Shown piece by piece: positions 1 through 12,799 of a DNA stretch of 64,000 nucleotides. The notes beneath the pieces are model-generated. The model was not told the origin of the DNA. It worked only from the letters and a program-made list of their open reading frames with translations, and did not search any database. Position numbers and translations under genes: made by a program. How positions within the stretch are numbered: position 1 is the stretch's first letter; each line of letters starts with the position of its first letter. Source of the stretch: Corydoras sp. C115. Lineage: Eukaryota > Chordata > Actinopteri > Siluriformes > Callichthyidae. The stretch lies in NCBI GenBank assembly GCA_019802505.1, contig JAFMOC010000030.1, positions 1,631,001 to 1,695,000 on the forward strand. The letters are read 5' to 3'.

Positions 1-155
1 TCTTCCTTTTTTTGTTGTATGTAGGTGTGTGAGTGAGTGTGTGCTCAGCAACAGATTGGCACCCTGTCCTGGGTGTATCTGCTCCACGCCTGAAACATTT
101 CCCCTGGATTGGCACGGAGAACCCCCTCGCGAACCTAGATAATGGATGGATGGAT
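1..155 (+). repeat. V-SINE copy, 3' part, cut by window edge
   Basis: Contains the family 3' body (GATTGGCACCCTGTCCTGGG, CTGAAACATTTCCCCTGGAT) and ends in an ATGG repeat tail. The 5' part lies outside the window. It is more diverged than the youngest copies here. Confidence 0.85.
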
Positions 156-3100
156 GCAATAATAATGAAATAAAATGAAACAGCAGGGTTGGAAACGTGT
201 GATCAACAAATGTAATGCTGTGTAAAATATTTCGATGTTGATTACAGCTATCAGTCAGATTGGATGCTAATTCGTTTTGCTGGCATAAACTGGTGACTTT
301 TTGCTTATTCTTTTTAACAGAATTTGTGATGTTCATTTTAGTCTCATAGTGGGAACCATTGTCCTGTTTTCTTCCAGTCGAGCCACAAATTGAGCTTCTG
401 GTTGTGACTCAGCCACTTAAAGACATTAACCTTTCTATTCTTAGGACGTTTGGAAGTGTTTTGTTCAGAATTGTTGTTTTACTGGAAATGAAACCACTTT
501 AAACTGATCTTTATGTTGTCTTGTTAGAATCTAACAGTTTTTGTGCTGAAATGAAATATGATGTGTTTATCGGCTGTAGTAGTCATGTGAAAAATGTGCT
601 TATTCTTCAAAAAGGTCTAAATTCAAACCTTTGGCTTTGACAAAATTTACTATACTAAATAATCCTTAATTATATATTTTAGCTCTAAAAAAATGTGTCT
701 CACATTTTATAGTGCTGTTAGCATTGTCATCTAAAAACAAAACATGCTCTTTCAAATCTTTGGCTTCCACAACATGACATCATTCTTGTAGTCTTAAGTG
801 TGACTGTGGATGGGATGGAGATTGAGCTCCTCTCAGCACTCAATACAAACCTAATATTTTATGCCCTGTTCCATATTTATTGTAGCCTGGCAGTCACTTT
901 AGTCTTAGAAGTGTTATATTGGTGGCAAATTTCTTACAAAGCTCAAATAAAACTGTTTTTATAAAACACAGCAGGAAAGAAAAGGATCATGCTGTGTTTC
1001 AGCTGAATGTTCACTGGCTTATGAAGCAGCAATTGCATGAGAAAGCTTAATTGTCTAAAGCTAATCTTCCGATACTAGTTTTGGATTTACGATCAGATGG
1101 AATGTTAACAAGAGTGTGAAAGTGTTAGACAGCAGAACAGCCAGGCAAAATATGAAGAAGAAACTGTAACTAAAAACAGAAACTTTGACAAAATGGAATA
1201 AATTGTAACTAAGGCAGCATTTGTATCAGCCTTAAGCATCCCCCTCAAAAATAAAAACCTACATGTAAACACCCTGAAGGCACGTTTCAGCTTTGCTCCC
1301 TACAGATCACTCTGAGTCACTGATAAAGTCAGGGTGAATCTGTCAATGAGGGCAAAGCAGATAAAGTAATACCTGTCTACTAAGCTCAAAAGGAAATCGC
1401 TTTTCACAGACGTTTTTTTTTTTCTCCATATTTTAATTCCACTCTAACACAGCATTTATGATGAAACAATAATCTGCCGAAAGAAAGCCAGTAATCCAAA
1501 AGGCACTTGTTGGAAGATTTAAGAGTCTAAGCCATATTTATACATTTTTCTATTCTAACAAAACACCAGTTATGTATTTTCATTTTCTAAGATTTTCCTT
1601 CAAGATTATCAGCAGTCCCTGGCAGCGTCTGGCCGACTTTTGGAACAGCAATGTTTGTTTCAGCAATGCTTCTCTCTGTTTGTATCGTGAGAAGGTATTG
1701 TTTAAAATATCTATTACGGAAATGTGGTCGCATTTGTCCATCAGAGACGTGCTTATTATTTTCTCTTATTAAACTTTAGTTATAAAATCCAAAAGGTCTA
1801 ATAATAATTTAATAAGTTTCTTGCGCAAGGCCTCGCAGGTATTCAAGCCATAGCAGAATGCTGGATCAGTAATTTCCCCTGATGAATGTGGTCTGTATGT
1901 ATGGCCAAAAAGGCAACACTAAGTATAGTGGAGAATCTAACTTAAGTCAAAAAATGTAATGAAATCACAATATTAAAGGTCTTCAGGTCACACACCAGGA
2001 GGCATGAACAATGTAGGAAAGAAACAAATTTAAAAGAACATTATTATGTGCATAAATGTGGCACATCAGGTGAGAGTTCCATAAAAATAATCGATAAAGT
2101 CAACAATTTACAAACAGAAATGCTATACAGTGATGTATACACTACCCACCCACAATATAAAAGCCTACAGGGCTTACAGAACCACTGACTGTGCATGCAC
2201 TGTATATGAACTGTTGTATAATGAGAGGATTAATGCTGCAATCTGCTTGCATAGGCATTTTGAATTAGATGATCTCTTCATAAAGTGTTTTGTAATGAAC
2301 GTCCTATCAGTCAGTATGAATTCCAGGATGTTCAGATAATTTGAGAGGATAAGAGACAGATGTTTACACTGCATGTTGAATGGCCAGGAATAAGTCAAGC
2401 TTTCATCACAACTTGTCATGAAACTGGACAGGATCGTGTACACTGTCCCACAGCAATATACACAGCAATATACAGCCAAGAATGGTCAGGAAAAAAAAAT
2501 ATTCCACTGAGTACCATCAAAAGCAGTAAGTCCAGTGCATCCCGCCACTCCACCCGCCCTTCTCAGTGATTTTTTATGGCCTTCACCATGTTTGCTGCTC
2601 CATCTATTTAAGACGATGAGGTCAAAGAAGCCTTCTAAAAAGCTTCCACACAAAAATCAAGCATGACAATCCGCCTTTTCTACCATTTTATGGCCTGCTG
2701 TGCTGCTGTATCCAATATGACACCTATTTGAAAAGTGAATCTGCCGGTGGAATGTGTGACTCTACTCAGCTTCAGTCTCCTGCTGGTATGTTGTGTGCAG
2801 AAGAGTGTGGTTTCCTCCATGTGCTCCCAGCCCTCAATCAGCCTACTGTTTTGCCTTAGGTAGAAATGAAAGGGGGGATGCACTGAGTTCAAAGATTCAA
2901 GTCATCTGTTGATTGAGGAAAGTTTTAACCCCTGTGGAGTGGTAGCCACACCTCAGGTCATGTTGCTGCCTCACTGACTTGTGCTATGGATCCAAAGAGC
3001 TTTTAGGTTCCAGATGGAGTTTTACCCAGAAATTAACAGGTAATTTACTGGGAATAGGTTAAATGCTAGCACAAAGCAGACTTTACATCTTGGGTGGACT

Positions 3101-3399
3101 GACCTGCCAGGGACAAGGCCTTGTTAAATTCCCAAAGGATATTCAAACAGATTCAAATGAACAAAAACAGTATAATAAAGCTAGTGATGTGCAGTATAAG
3201 AAGACCTAAAATAATATACAAAATAATATATAATATAAAAACTAACTGAAAAGAAGAACCAATTAAAATTATTTGTATTAATAGGTATTGATTTTCTTTT
3301 CTCTGCCCTCCTACAAATCATACTGATATTAATAATAGTTTTATACTGGTTACAAGGTGAGTGCTATAAAAACTATAATGAAATTGAAATGCATCACTC
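156..3399. other. no gene seen
   Basis: AT-rich sequence with scattered stops in all frames. The few open frames (for example 2174-2479) have no recognisable motif. A T11 run at 1413 is the only simple repeat of note. Confidence 0.6.
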
Positions 3400-3580
3400 A
3401 ATTTATTAGACTTACAAATATCCTGACTTGATGGGGTTAAAACACTGTAGCAGTGAGGTTTAAAGGCCTTGCTCAAGCACCCATGAAGGCAACTTTGGTG
3501 CACATTGGGTTAGAACCCTCAACCTTTAGATTAAAAGCAACACCCAAACTACTAAACTAACATAACCATCACCAAGCTAC
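3400..3580 (-). repeat. degraded second-family tRNA-SINE (SINE2)
   Basis: Reads antisense through the SINE2 landmarks: a decayed tail, the GCAGTGAGG...GCCTTGCTCAAG body, and the tRNA-like head (AACCTTTAGATT...CAACACCCAAACTACTAA). It is strongly diverged and therefore old. Confidence 0.6.
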
Positions 3581-3689
3581 CACACTCCTTCATTGGAAAC
3601 AGATAATAAACATATTCAGTAAAGTACAAGGTGAAAATCAACACAAAAAAAAGAACTATTGAATTGCATTTTTTAAATAAAACATTTAG

Positions 3690-3800
3690 ATAGGAGCAAT
3701 TTAGAGCAGCTAAGTTTCCTTAAATCCATGTTTTTGAACTGGGGAAAGAAAGCAAAGAACCCAGATGAAACATACTTGGAGATGGAGAAAACAAGGAAAG
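3690..3800 (-). repeat. old V-SINE core fragment
   Basis: GCAATTTAGAGCAGC, then TCCATGTTTTTGAACTGGGG and GAACCCAGATGAAAC, match the V-SINE central region on the minus strand with many changes. A younger V-SINE directly abuts it at 3804. Confidence 0.6.
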
Positions 3801-3803
3801 TAT

Positions 3804-4165
3804 ATTCATTCATTCATCATCTTCCATTTTATCCTATATTAGGGTCATGGGGGGGGAGGGGGGTGTTCCCTATGCCCATCCAGGGGAGAACGTTTCGGGC
3901 GCTGGGCAGATAAACCCAGGACAGGACGCCAATCTATCGCTGTGCACACACACACACACTCACACAGACATGCACACATACACACTTTATATGAGGCAAT
4001 TTGGAGAACTCAATTGACTTGATCCATGTTTTTGGACTGTGGGAGAAAACCGGAGAACCCGGAGGAAACCCACGCGGACACGGGGAGAACATGGAAACTC
4101 CACCCAGATGGGGATTCCAACCGGGAATCCCTAGTGCTGAGAGGCGAACGTGCTAACCACTAAGT
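3804..4165 (-). repeat. V-SINE copy, nearly full length
   Basis: On the minus strand the tRNA-related head is read from TTAGTGGTTAGCACG, with a B-box (GGTTGGAATCC) slightly off consensus, then the conserved core (GTTCTCCCCGTGTCCGCGTG), a CA-rich body and an ATGAATGA tail. The first bases of the head are missing. Confidence 0.9.
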
Positions 4166-5880
4166 CTATACTAACTATATATTTCATAAAATAATAAGTA
4201 ATTCTTCATTATACCATTATATTTTAAAGTTTGTTGCAGAGGTGGATGACATGGTGGATGGCAGTGTGTAATGCTGTTGCATTACAGGAAGGTTCAGGCT
4301 TCTATTACCTGATAAATGTGTTTGTCTTATTGCACCACCATACACTGGTGACCGGTCAAGTGTGATTCCTGCCTTCTGCTTGTGGAGCAGATAACCCAGT
4401 TTAGTATAGATGGCTTGAAAAATGAATAAACGTTGTAGAGAAAGCTGCAAACATAGGTGTATATGCCTTTACTAGCTGGGGCACTAATGCAGTGATGGTG
4501 GAAAAAAGGTATTAGAAAAGAATTCAGCGCATGCTGTGTGCCCACCTGTTGCTTTCTACAGACGGAATGGTATATTTCTGCCACTTCCCTACCTTTAAAA
4601 TAATGATCATTCAAGGGAGGACAAGTATATACCATGAGAGCTGTGAATGTTTCATAGAGAGGTCTGGATCTGGTCTGAATCACAGGAAAATCACTTAAAT
4701 GTTTATAGGTCTTGACCACATGCCAGCCCAGAGGGAGGGGAAGGTCACTTTCCCAAGTCTTCGTATGAAATGATATATTCAAGTGGGACTAGTCTGGTGA
4801 TATTGGCAGTGGAATTGCCCCCTTACTGTTAAAGCATTAGAAACGGTTTAATCAACCATCCTGGAAATCTCCGGTCTAATTAGGTGGTGCTAAATACAGA
4901 ACTAGACGGTCATGAAACCCTTTTGGTTAGTCAATTTAATATAATTTATTAAGACCAGAGTCACTCCCGTATCTGGTTTCAATTAGCGTGACCTTGGAAT
5001 TTGGACTCCCCAAACGCAGTTTTACACAGCAGTGAAACATTAGCTGGGTGATGGCAGAAATGAAAGCAAAGTGCTGGGTCGGACCGGAGACTGGGAATTC
5101 GTGTTCTTTTTTGGCTGTGTATTCTTTTTTTCTGGGCAAGTTATACGCGAATTCACAGGTGGAGAGTAAACAATGTGTCGCGCCAGTAAAGAGGAACATG
5201 AGGAAACTTTTTAGCAATGCTCACAGTCGTACTTCTAAAATCAACTAATTTCTTCGGAGAATAGAGTTCATACAGTCCATTTGCTTTACCTAAATGAGAT
5301 CCATTCAGCCATTTAATAACTTACAAAATAACCCCGCTGAATCCTCAGGCTCAAAGAGTTGGCCGCCTGGGGGAGGAAGTATTGAGTTGTGTTAACATTA
5401 ATAGCCGCTTCCCACAGACACGTTAAAAATTAAATAAATAAAAAAGAAAGTGACGTAAGGATCGTAGCACAATGACAAATACAACACTTTTAATGAAATA
5501 AGGTGTCACACAGTTCATGTCTGTTCACAATGTACATGAAGACAGATCAGATACTGCAAATCACAAACCAAATGTTTGTGAATGAATGCGACCGAAGCGC
5601 AGCATCAGTTGCCATGAGGCTCATATTCAACTTGTTTTATGCTATGAAAAAAATAAGTATATAAATACTTATAGAATATAAATACTTATAAACGCTGATT
5701 TGTATATGAGTGGTAGCACCAGGACAACAGGTGGGTAACAGATCTGGGGCTTTTCTGAGTTTCTGTTCTACTTTAGTCTCTTCTGTGCTACTTTCCTAGC
5801 CACCTCTGATCACTGATCAGTAATGTTGTTTTATATTGTTACACCTGATGCACAACTCCCTTCTGAGTCACAACTGTGTC
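4166..5880. other. no gene seen
   Basis: Contains a 151-codon minus-strand open frame (4327-4782) without a recognisable domain. A small palindromic AT block (ATAAATACTTATAGAATATAAATACTTATA) lies at 5659-5690. Confidence 0.55.
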
Positions 5881-6050
5881 AATATTAAAAAAGAAATCGA
5901 GGTCAAGGTCAAGCTTATTTATCACATGCATAGTTATACACAGTGAAATTCTTGCACAACCACGAGGAGAAGTCGCGACGGCAGCCGACACAGCAGTGCT
6001 ATCGTTAGAAATAGGCATAATGGGATACATTAGGAGAATGTAGGAAAAAA
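5881..6050. repeat. possible retroelement-derived repeat
   Basis: The stretch with CTTATTTATCACATGCATAG and TACACAGTGAAATTCTTGCA resembles a common teleost interspersed repeat related to LINE 3' regions. The assignment is from recall only, and boundaries are approximate. Confidence 0.4.
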
Positions 6051-6144
6051 ACAACCCGCTCCCAGACTATGCTTTAATAAGCACAGGTTGAGGGCCCGAA
6101 AAAAAAACACGTTTTAGCACAGAAGCAAATACAAACATAAAAAC

Positions 6145-6493
6145 ATCCATCCATCCATTATCTTCCGCTTTATCCTATATTAGGGTCGTGGGGGGGTTCC
6201 CCATGCCCATCCAGGGGAGAACCTTTCGGGCGCTGGGCAGATACACCCAGAACAGCCGCCAATCTATCTGTGCACACACTCACTCACACAGACACACTCT
6301 ATATGGGGCAATTTTTGGAGAATTTAATTGACTTGATCCATGTTTTTGGACTGTGGGAGGAAACTGGAGAACCCGGAGGAAACCGACGCGGACACGGGGA
6401 GAACATGGAAACTCCACCCAGATGGGGATTCGAACCAGGAATTCATAGTGCTGAGAGGCGAACGTGCTAACCACTAAGCCACCATGCCGCCCA
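6145..6493 (-). repeat. V-SINE copy, full length
   Basis: Complete minus-strand copy from GGCGGCATGGTGGCTTAGTGG to an ATGG tail. The A-box (TGGCTTAGTGG) is intact and the B-box reads GGTTCGAATCC. Possible imperfect target duplication: ACATAAAAACAT on the left, ACAATAAAGACAT on the right. Confidence 0.93.
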
Positions 6494-7163
6494 CAATAAA
6501 GACATTTCATATATAATATATAAATCAACACATTTATTTATTTTATTTGTTTTTATTTTCAATGCCAGTCAGTCTGTTGCTGAACAAACTCATCCTCTCT
6601 TTTTCTAAAAATGCAGAACAGTCTGGCATTGCACTCTAAATTCACAAGGTGAGGAGTGCAAAACATTATCAATAGTAAATTTGCAACCTGGCATCCCGGC
6701 CCTGCTCTCATGATGGCATTACCTTACTGGGCACGCAATGTCTGTCACATCACGCTCACTACTGGTCTCAGGTGGCATTCATCAAATGGTTCACCAAACT
6801 GTGTCCTCCACTTGAGTGATTAGACAACCTCATGTCTCCTCTCCTGCCTGTTACCCTGCCAAGCAAAACGCGGCAATAGTAAGTGTCTTTGGCTCCATGA
6901 CTGTTTAAATCATCTTAATTTTATTTATGGCAGAGCAAATGAGAGTTTATAAAGGACCAGGTCTGCCATAATCAGAAACAAATGCAAATTTACTATATAT
7001 GCTCCTCCTTCCAGATGTAGATTTAAAGGCAGTAGCTCATTTCTGAGTAAGTGTTTATTTTGTATCGATTTATTTTATTAACTTTTCCCACACATTTCAT
7101 ATCCTCTTAAACACTTTCTACACTTTTAAAACCTATGGCATTTTAACAACATATGTAGAAATC
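6494..7163. other. no gene seen
   Basis: Unique-looking AT-rich sequence without open frames of note. Confidence 0.55.
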
Positions 7164-7518
7164 GGGCGGCACGGTGGCTTAGTGGTTAGCACGTTCGCCT
7201 CTCAGCGCTAGGGATTCCCGGTTCGAATCCCCATCTGGGTGGAGTTTCCATTTTCTCCCCGTGTCCGTGTGGGTTTCCTCCGGGTTCTCCAGTTTCCTCC
7301 CACAGTCCAAAAACATGGATCATGTCAATTGAATTCTCAAAAAATTGCCCCATATAGAGTGTGTGTGTGAGTGAGTGTGTTCCCAGCGATGGATTGGCGC
7401 CCTGTCCTGGGTCTATCTGCCCAGCGCCCGAAATGTTCTCCCCTGGATGGGCATGGGGAACCCCACCGCGACCCTAATAGAGGATAAAGCGGGAGATAAT
7501 GAATGAATGAATGAATGT
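7164..7518 (+). repeat. V-SINE copy, full length, intact pol III boxes
   Basis: Begins GGGCGGCACGGTGGCTTAG, with A-box TGGCTTAGTGG at 7175-7185 and perfect B-box GGTTCGAATCC at 7220-7230. Then follow the V-SINE core (GTTTCCTCCGGGTTCTCC, CCCACAGTCCAAAAACATGG), a TG/GA-rich segment, the 3' body and a GAAT repeat tail. The tRNA head plus conserved core fits the V-SINE/DANA-Mermaid type, which LINE machinery mobilises. Confidence 0.95.
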
Positions 7519-9048
7519 AGGGCAAAATCCTGAAATATAGCATAAACTCTGGTACAGTATTAGACATGTATAAAAAATTTAAAAAAAACTTGTGATACTA
7601 TGAATCTGCAAAAAGTGATCTGTGATATTGCAAGAAACGGCTGTATATTTCAGCGTTTATGCTCCAAATACAGTAGTGGATGACCCTGGTTTTAATAATT
7701 TAATAAAAGTGCTAGTAAATAAAATATCTGATACCTTTGGCTCTTTGGGGGCTCAGGCTTGAAACCCTGTAAAGCTGCTTTCAGACAATGTACTACTGTT
7801 AAAATGAAATATAGATAAATTAACTTAAAATGTGAGTGTCTTGAATACATTAAAATCTCAAAGTAAATTTGTGTAGTATCTGAAGTGACCCCATGTGTAC
7901 CAACAGCTGCAGCTAAATGGTTTCAGCGACTGTTGATCAGTATTGCATGTCTGGAGGAACATCATGTTTTGGGGGTTTTGTTTCTCTGCATGACTTAATT
8001 GCTTTTTAGATTTAATTTTAGGACAGATGTCTTGACACAGAATTTGTTGGTATAATTCAGAATTTGTTGTTTACTGCTGGCAGCCATTTTGGCCCGCATG
8101 CAGCAAAACAGGCCCATATCACTAAACTCCACCAGCACCATTTCTCACAGATTGCATGAGGTTCTCCTGCAAAAATCTGGGTTTTCTTAAATCCATTTAA
8201 ATAAATAAATAAAAAAAGGAAAATACATTTTGATTTCCATTCAATCCATCTTCAAAACTTTAATTCTGTAGCCTGCTCATTTGAATAAAATGATACAAAT
8301 GATATTACAACATAAAAAGATTTTTTTCACTTCCATTGTTTTTGCCCATCGAGCCTGATTCTGCACACCTGACTTTCTTCAGCTCATTTTCATCTTTAAT
8401 GTGTCACACTCCTCATCAATCACTGAGCACCTTGAGTAACGACTATTTTAGAGCGGGTCTTAAGATCCATTTAGCTGGTCTAACCTTGAAATCAACCCTA
8501 TCAAAAAGATCAGTTAATCTGCCTTACTATTTCACCTAATATGCATTGTCCTCCACCATGCACTAAATCATTAGAGACTCGGGTGACATTGACGCTCGAT
8601 GTAAGTTTCCATTTAAGAGCTATAAAAGATGTACATTTTCAGGCAAGGACCACTAGAGGAGTAGTTTAAATCTTGGATGACATCACACTTATCTGAATTA
8701 TAATCAGCTATAAAAAAAAAAAAAAAAAAGATAACGACATTCATAGAATTTCAATAGTTTTAGATAACTAGCTTAGAACTGGAGGAAACAGCAGAAACAA
8801 GGAGAGGGATGATCCTCCACTGATGCATATAAAATATTACTGTCTACTAAGCAAATATTTATTTTCTTGATGATGCATCTCTGCTGGAACAGCTGGCGTC
8901 AAAACTGCTCTATGATTTAATACATATGCCTCTAGAAATACTAGAGAGTTATGACATTGAAGTATATGTACAGAGAACTTGATTTATTCAGCTCTGAAAT
9001 AAAGCATACTAATAACCATTTACTTTTAAATAGATTGTGTGAGTGTCT

Positions 9049-9079
<31 letters not shown>

Positions 9080-10696
9080 TTGTGGACTTGCACAAATGAT
9101 TTACAGCTTCATAACTCGATCGTTTTGTCAGTGAGGTTTCCTTATTTTTAATATCAATGGCAGGTGCGACTGTGTACTTTATTTCTAAAATGTGTACTCA
9201 CTTTGCTTTCTGTGCAACCTAATAAAATGCTCAGTAAAACAAAGACAAACCAGATTCCCCTTGATGATTTTAGAAGTTGTGTCCTTGTTGGGGAAATTAT
9301 TCACTAGGTGATAATACAACTGCATTTTCTTAGTTAAGATCTTCTTAATTTGATCTTGTTTGAAACGTCACACTACATATTGCATTATGCCTTTTGATTA
9401 TACCCAAAAAATGTTTGTAGCCTATAACGCAACATGAAAATATTTTAGCATATGGTGATAGACTTCTCCTCATCATATACTTCTTTATTTAGTATCCAGT
9501 ATGTTATTCTGCAGATAGCCTTCACTCTTATGTGTAATTTGAAGCAAAGGTAAGACAACTCTGCTGGCCTCACTGAACTCACATAATTTTTCTAATTTGT
9601 AAAAATGGACAGCCAATCACAATACCTGCACTGTTGATGCTTTCTGGCTGCTCTTCCCAAGGTTTCTTCTTTTAAAAAAAAGGCTCGGCACACTATAAAA
9701 CTCAGTGTGAAAATATAGAGCCACTTAAGAGATGAGTCTTAGACATCTTCATTGATGCAAAGTATAGAAATACAGTAATTATGGCAACCATTGTTTATAA
9801 AGGATTATACTAGTTTAAGTGTATGTATTGATGAAGTGCTTTTGAAAACATTGTCTCAAAGCAGTTTTACAGTTTTCAAACCTGAAACACTAAAGAAAAC
9901 ACAGAAGTGACAGCAGCAGGAAAACCCCACTGGTGGTGGTGTCTTTGGTGGTGCCCAGTTTGAGAATTTTACTGATACACAATATATACAATTAACACAA
10001 TTTTCATACAATTTGTATTCTCAACTTCAAAATCAAGGAAATGATGAATTTGAATGGTCAGGTTATGATATACAGGTTGCCCAATATCCATGAAATAAAT
10101 GACTCTTTACTATAATAAACCTGACGTTAAACACTTCATTGAAAATGTAATAAAAAGTCACTGGTGACAGGCTATTATCTGAGCTGTCATGAGCTGGGTT
10201 TCTCTTAGCACACTATACTTGGTAAGGTAAAATAAGCCATTATGCTTTAAACCCCAACGGTGTCATCGCTGCTTCTAATAAATATCCAAACTGACAGAAA
10301 AACTGGAGCTCCCTGATAGAGTCTCATCCAGAAACGGCCTGCCACCCACATTCACCATCAGACTATTAACATGTTACACTTGGCTTGATTTCATAATGCT
10401 ACACAGTTCACAGGGCAAAAATAAAACAAATCTAAACACTGTCACGCAAATGCCTGAATAAAATAGACAATACGCTTCTCTGAAATTGATTAATTTACTA
10501 CTTCAGAATCACCTGTTTATGTTGACACAATAACTGAATGCGAGTGCTTTTGACCTTTGAATGAGACAAACACAGGATAATTCAGGACAATTAATAATTT
10601 ACCATAAATTTATTTATGAATGAAAAAAGAGGATTTAATGAACAAAAAGAATTCAATGAGTACTGAAGAGCATGACATGAATAAGATTTCATTACT
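7519..10696. other. no gene seen
   Basis: Holds only a weak retroelement tail (7765-7830), an A18 run at 8713 and the GT/G18 run. Confidence 0.55.
9047..9079. repeat. (GT)n followed by G18
   Basis: A short GT run passes into about 18 consecutive G. A matching C19 run is at 18804-18822. Confidence 0.9.
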
Positions 10697-10709
10697 GAAT
10701 ATAAACATA

Positions 10710-10903
10710 GGCGGCACTGTGGCTTAGTTGTTGGCACGTTCGCCTCTCAGCACTAGGGATTCCCGGTTCGAATCCCCATCTGGGTGGAGTTTCCATGTTC
10801 TCCCCGTGTCTGCGTGGGTTTCCTCCGGGTTCTCCGGTTTCCTCCCACAGTCCAAAAACATGGATCAAGTCAATTGAATTCTCCAAATTGCCCCATATAG
10901 AGT

Positions 10904-10935
<32 letters not shown>

Positions 10936-11096
10936 CTGTGTGAGTGAGTATGTGCCCAGCGATAGATTGGCGCCCTGTCCTGGGTGTATCTGCCCAGCGC
11001 CCGAAACGTTCTCCCCTGGATGGGCATGGGGAACCCCACCGCGACCCTAATAGAGGATAAAGCGGAAGATAATGAATAAATGAATGAATGAATATA
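10710..11096 (+). repeat. V-SINE copy, full length with 13-bp target-site duplication
   Basis: Complete copy containing an expanded TG microsatellite. GAATATAAACATA occurs at 10697-10709 and again at 11090-11102, a perfect target-site duplication (the right copy overlaps the GAAT tail by a few bases). This indicates a relatively recent LINE-type insertion. Confidence 0.95.
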
Positions 11097-11776
11097 AACA
11101 TACAAAACTTAGACTTTATTGTCAACCTTTATTGTCATTCAATTATACAAAAAGAAAAAAAAAATAGATGCATTGTAACCATTATTACCAGTGCTTAAAT
11201 GTCAAATGTGAATTAAACATGTCCAATATATTCTTTTAATAAATCCGATTTATTAGATTCCACCGCTCACATCCTCCCTGTTTTTATACATAAAGCAGCT
11301 TATCCTGTTAAATTTCTGAAAGCTGAGAGCTATGGTGCTGAAGGACAAACCACACATGCATGCACCACACACATTTCCTGCGCGTAGCCTATACTTTATT
11401 TTAATTAGTACAATACCACACAGAATTGCCTAGGATCTGCAGCCATCTGTACAGACCAGGCTTCCACACAACCGAGCCATGATAGCAGATTATTAGATAA
11501 AGTCAAGCAAAAGTAAACAAGTCAATGAAAGTTGTGCATACTGAGTTGAATAAGTTCAGCATACTTTGTTATATCATCATATTTCTTTATTTTGACGAGG
11601 GTTTCAGGGGATGCATACAAATGTAATTTCATTCATATTTTTGTTTGTTTGTTCTAATTGAGGTTGTGGGGATGCTGACACCTATTCTACTGCTTACTGC
11701 ATAAACGGCAACGTACTGGACAGAAAGACCTATATTTGTATTGAATGTATTGAATTTGTATGAATGTAGTATTGCA

Positions 11777-12393
11777 TCATAAACACATTCATAAAGATCT
11801 ATAAAAGTATTCATAATTCTTTATATCACTTGTCATAATCCTCTGTTAATGTACATAGATGTTCACTCTTAAAGTGTTATGAGAATGTGCCATAATGCTT
11901 TATAACACAATCTGTTATAATGAATTATTAAATAGTTTATTTGAACTGTTTCTTTAACTTTTTGTAAAATAAACAGTGTCATAAAGCTTTATAACATTTG
12001 TGTTTAATAAATGCCTCCCCTGAAAATGACTTATTAATGATAACACTTTTTGAAATGTTATAATCCCTCTTTATAGGTAATCTGTTGTAATTTATTACCT
12101 TTATAAAAGAGACTGCCTGAATAATAATACACAATGACTTAGAAAAGAATGAATGATCTTTGCAGACTTTAAGTCAAGTGACATTATGTGTTAAGTGAGA
12201 ATGTCCACAGTTAACAATCCACAGTTCATATCATAATGCATAATAACATATTTGCGTTATAAAGCCTTATGCCATATTGTTATAACATGTTATGACTGTA
12301 ATATGAACATCTATTCACATTATCAGAGGTTACTGACAAACGTTATAAACCATTATGAATACTTCATAAAGCTTTAATAATTGACTTATAATG
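11777..12393. repeat. large imperfect inverted-repeat (foldback) element
   Basis: The left arm 11777-11887 is the imperfect reverse complement of 12286-12393. Shared blocks include AAAGTATTCATAATT against its complement at 12352-12366, and CTCTGTTAATGTACATAGAT against ATCTATTCACATTATCAGAG. The roughly 400-bp middle is full of further TTATAA/CATAA motifs. No coding capacity is seen. An AAGTGTTACTG at 12419-12429 may be part of a terminus. It could be a MITE or a non-autonomous hAT-like foldback element; the family is not identified. Confidence 0.7.
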
Positions 12394-12540
12394 CATTATT
12401 GATACCAGATTCATAGAAAGTGTTACTGCCGAACTTAAATACTGAATGTAATAACATAGATATTTAAGTTAATTAAACTTTAAGGAATTAAAGCAACAAA
12501 CTGGTGACGTCATTGGATTAAGATCAAATCTAGTCATGCT

Positions 12541-12790
12541 TCAAAAGTATTGGGACACCAGCAGGAGCATTTATGACATCACATCCTATTCTAACAAGCT
12601 AAGCTATAACAGCTTCCACTCTCAGAAGACGTTGCCCATTCATCCAAAAGAGCACTAGGGTCAGACAAAGATGATGGATGAAAAGGCCAAGTTCTTTCAC
12701 ACCAGTCTTACTTAACCATGCCTTGATGCACAGGAGCGACGTTGGAACAGGGACAAGCTTCACACATAGGAGATTTAGTAATTTTAACAT
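12541..12790 (-). mobile_element. Tc1-like transposon fossil, internally deleted
   Basis: Starts CAAAAGTATTGGGACACCAG, like the ends of a common fish Tc1 family. It then contains antisense transposase-region landmarks: AGCTATAACAGCTTCCACTC, TCCAAAAGAGCACTAGGGTC, AGTTCTTTCACACCAGTCTT, TTGGAACAGGGACAAGC. Large parts of the element are missing and no open frame survives. The family match is from recall. Confidence 0.65.
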
Positions 12791-12799
12791 ATGGAAACA

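Noticed and set aside
4327..4782. 151-codon minus-strand open frame
   Set aside because: No recognisable motif, no splice or promoter context, low-complexity stretches; best explained by chance.
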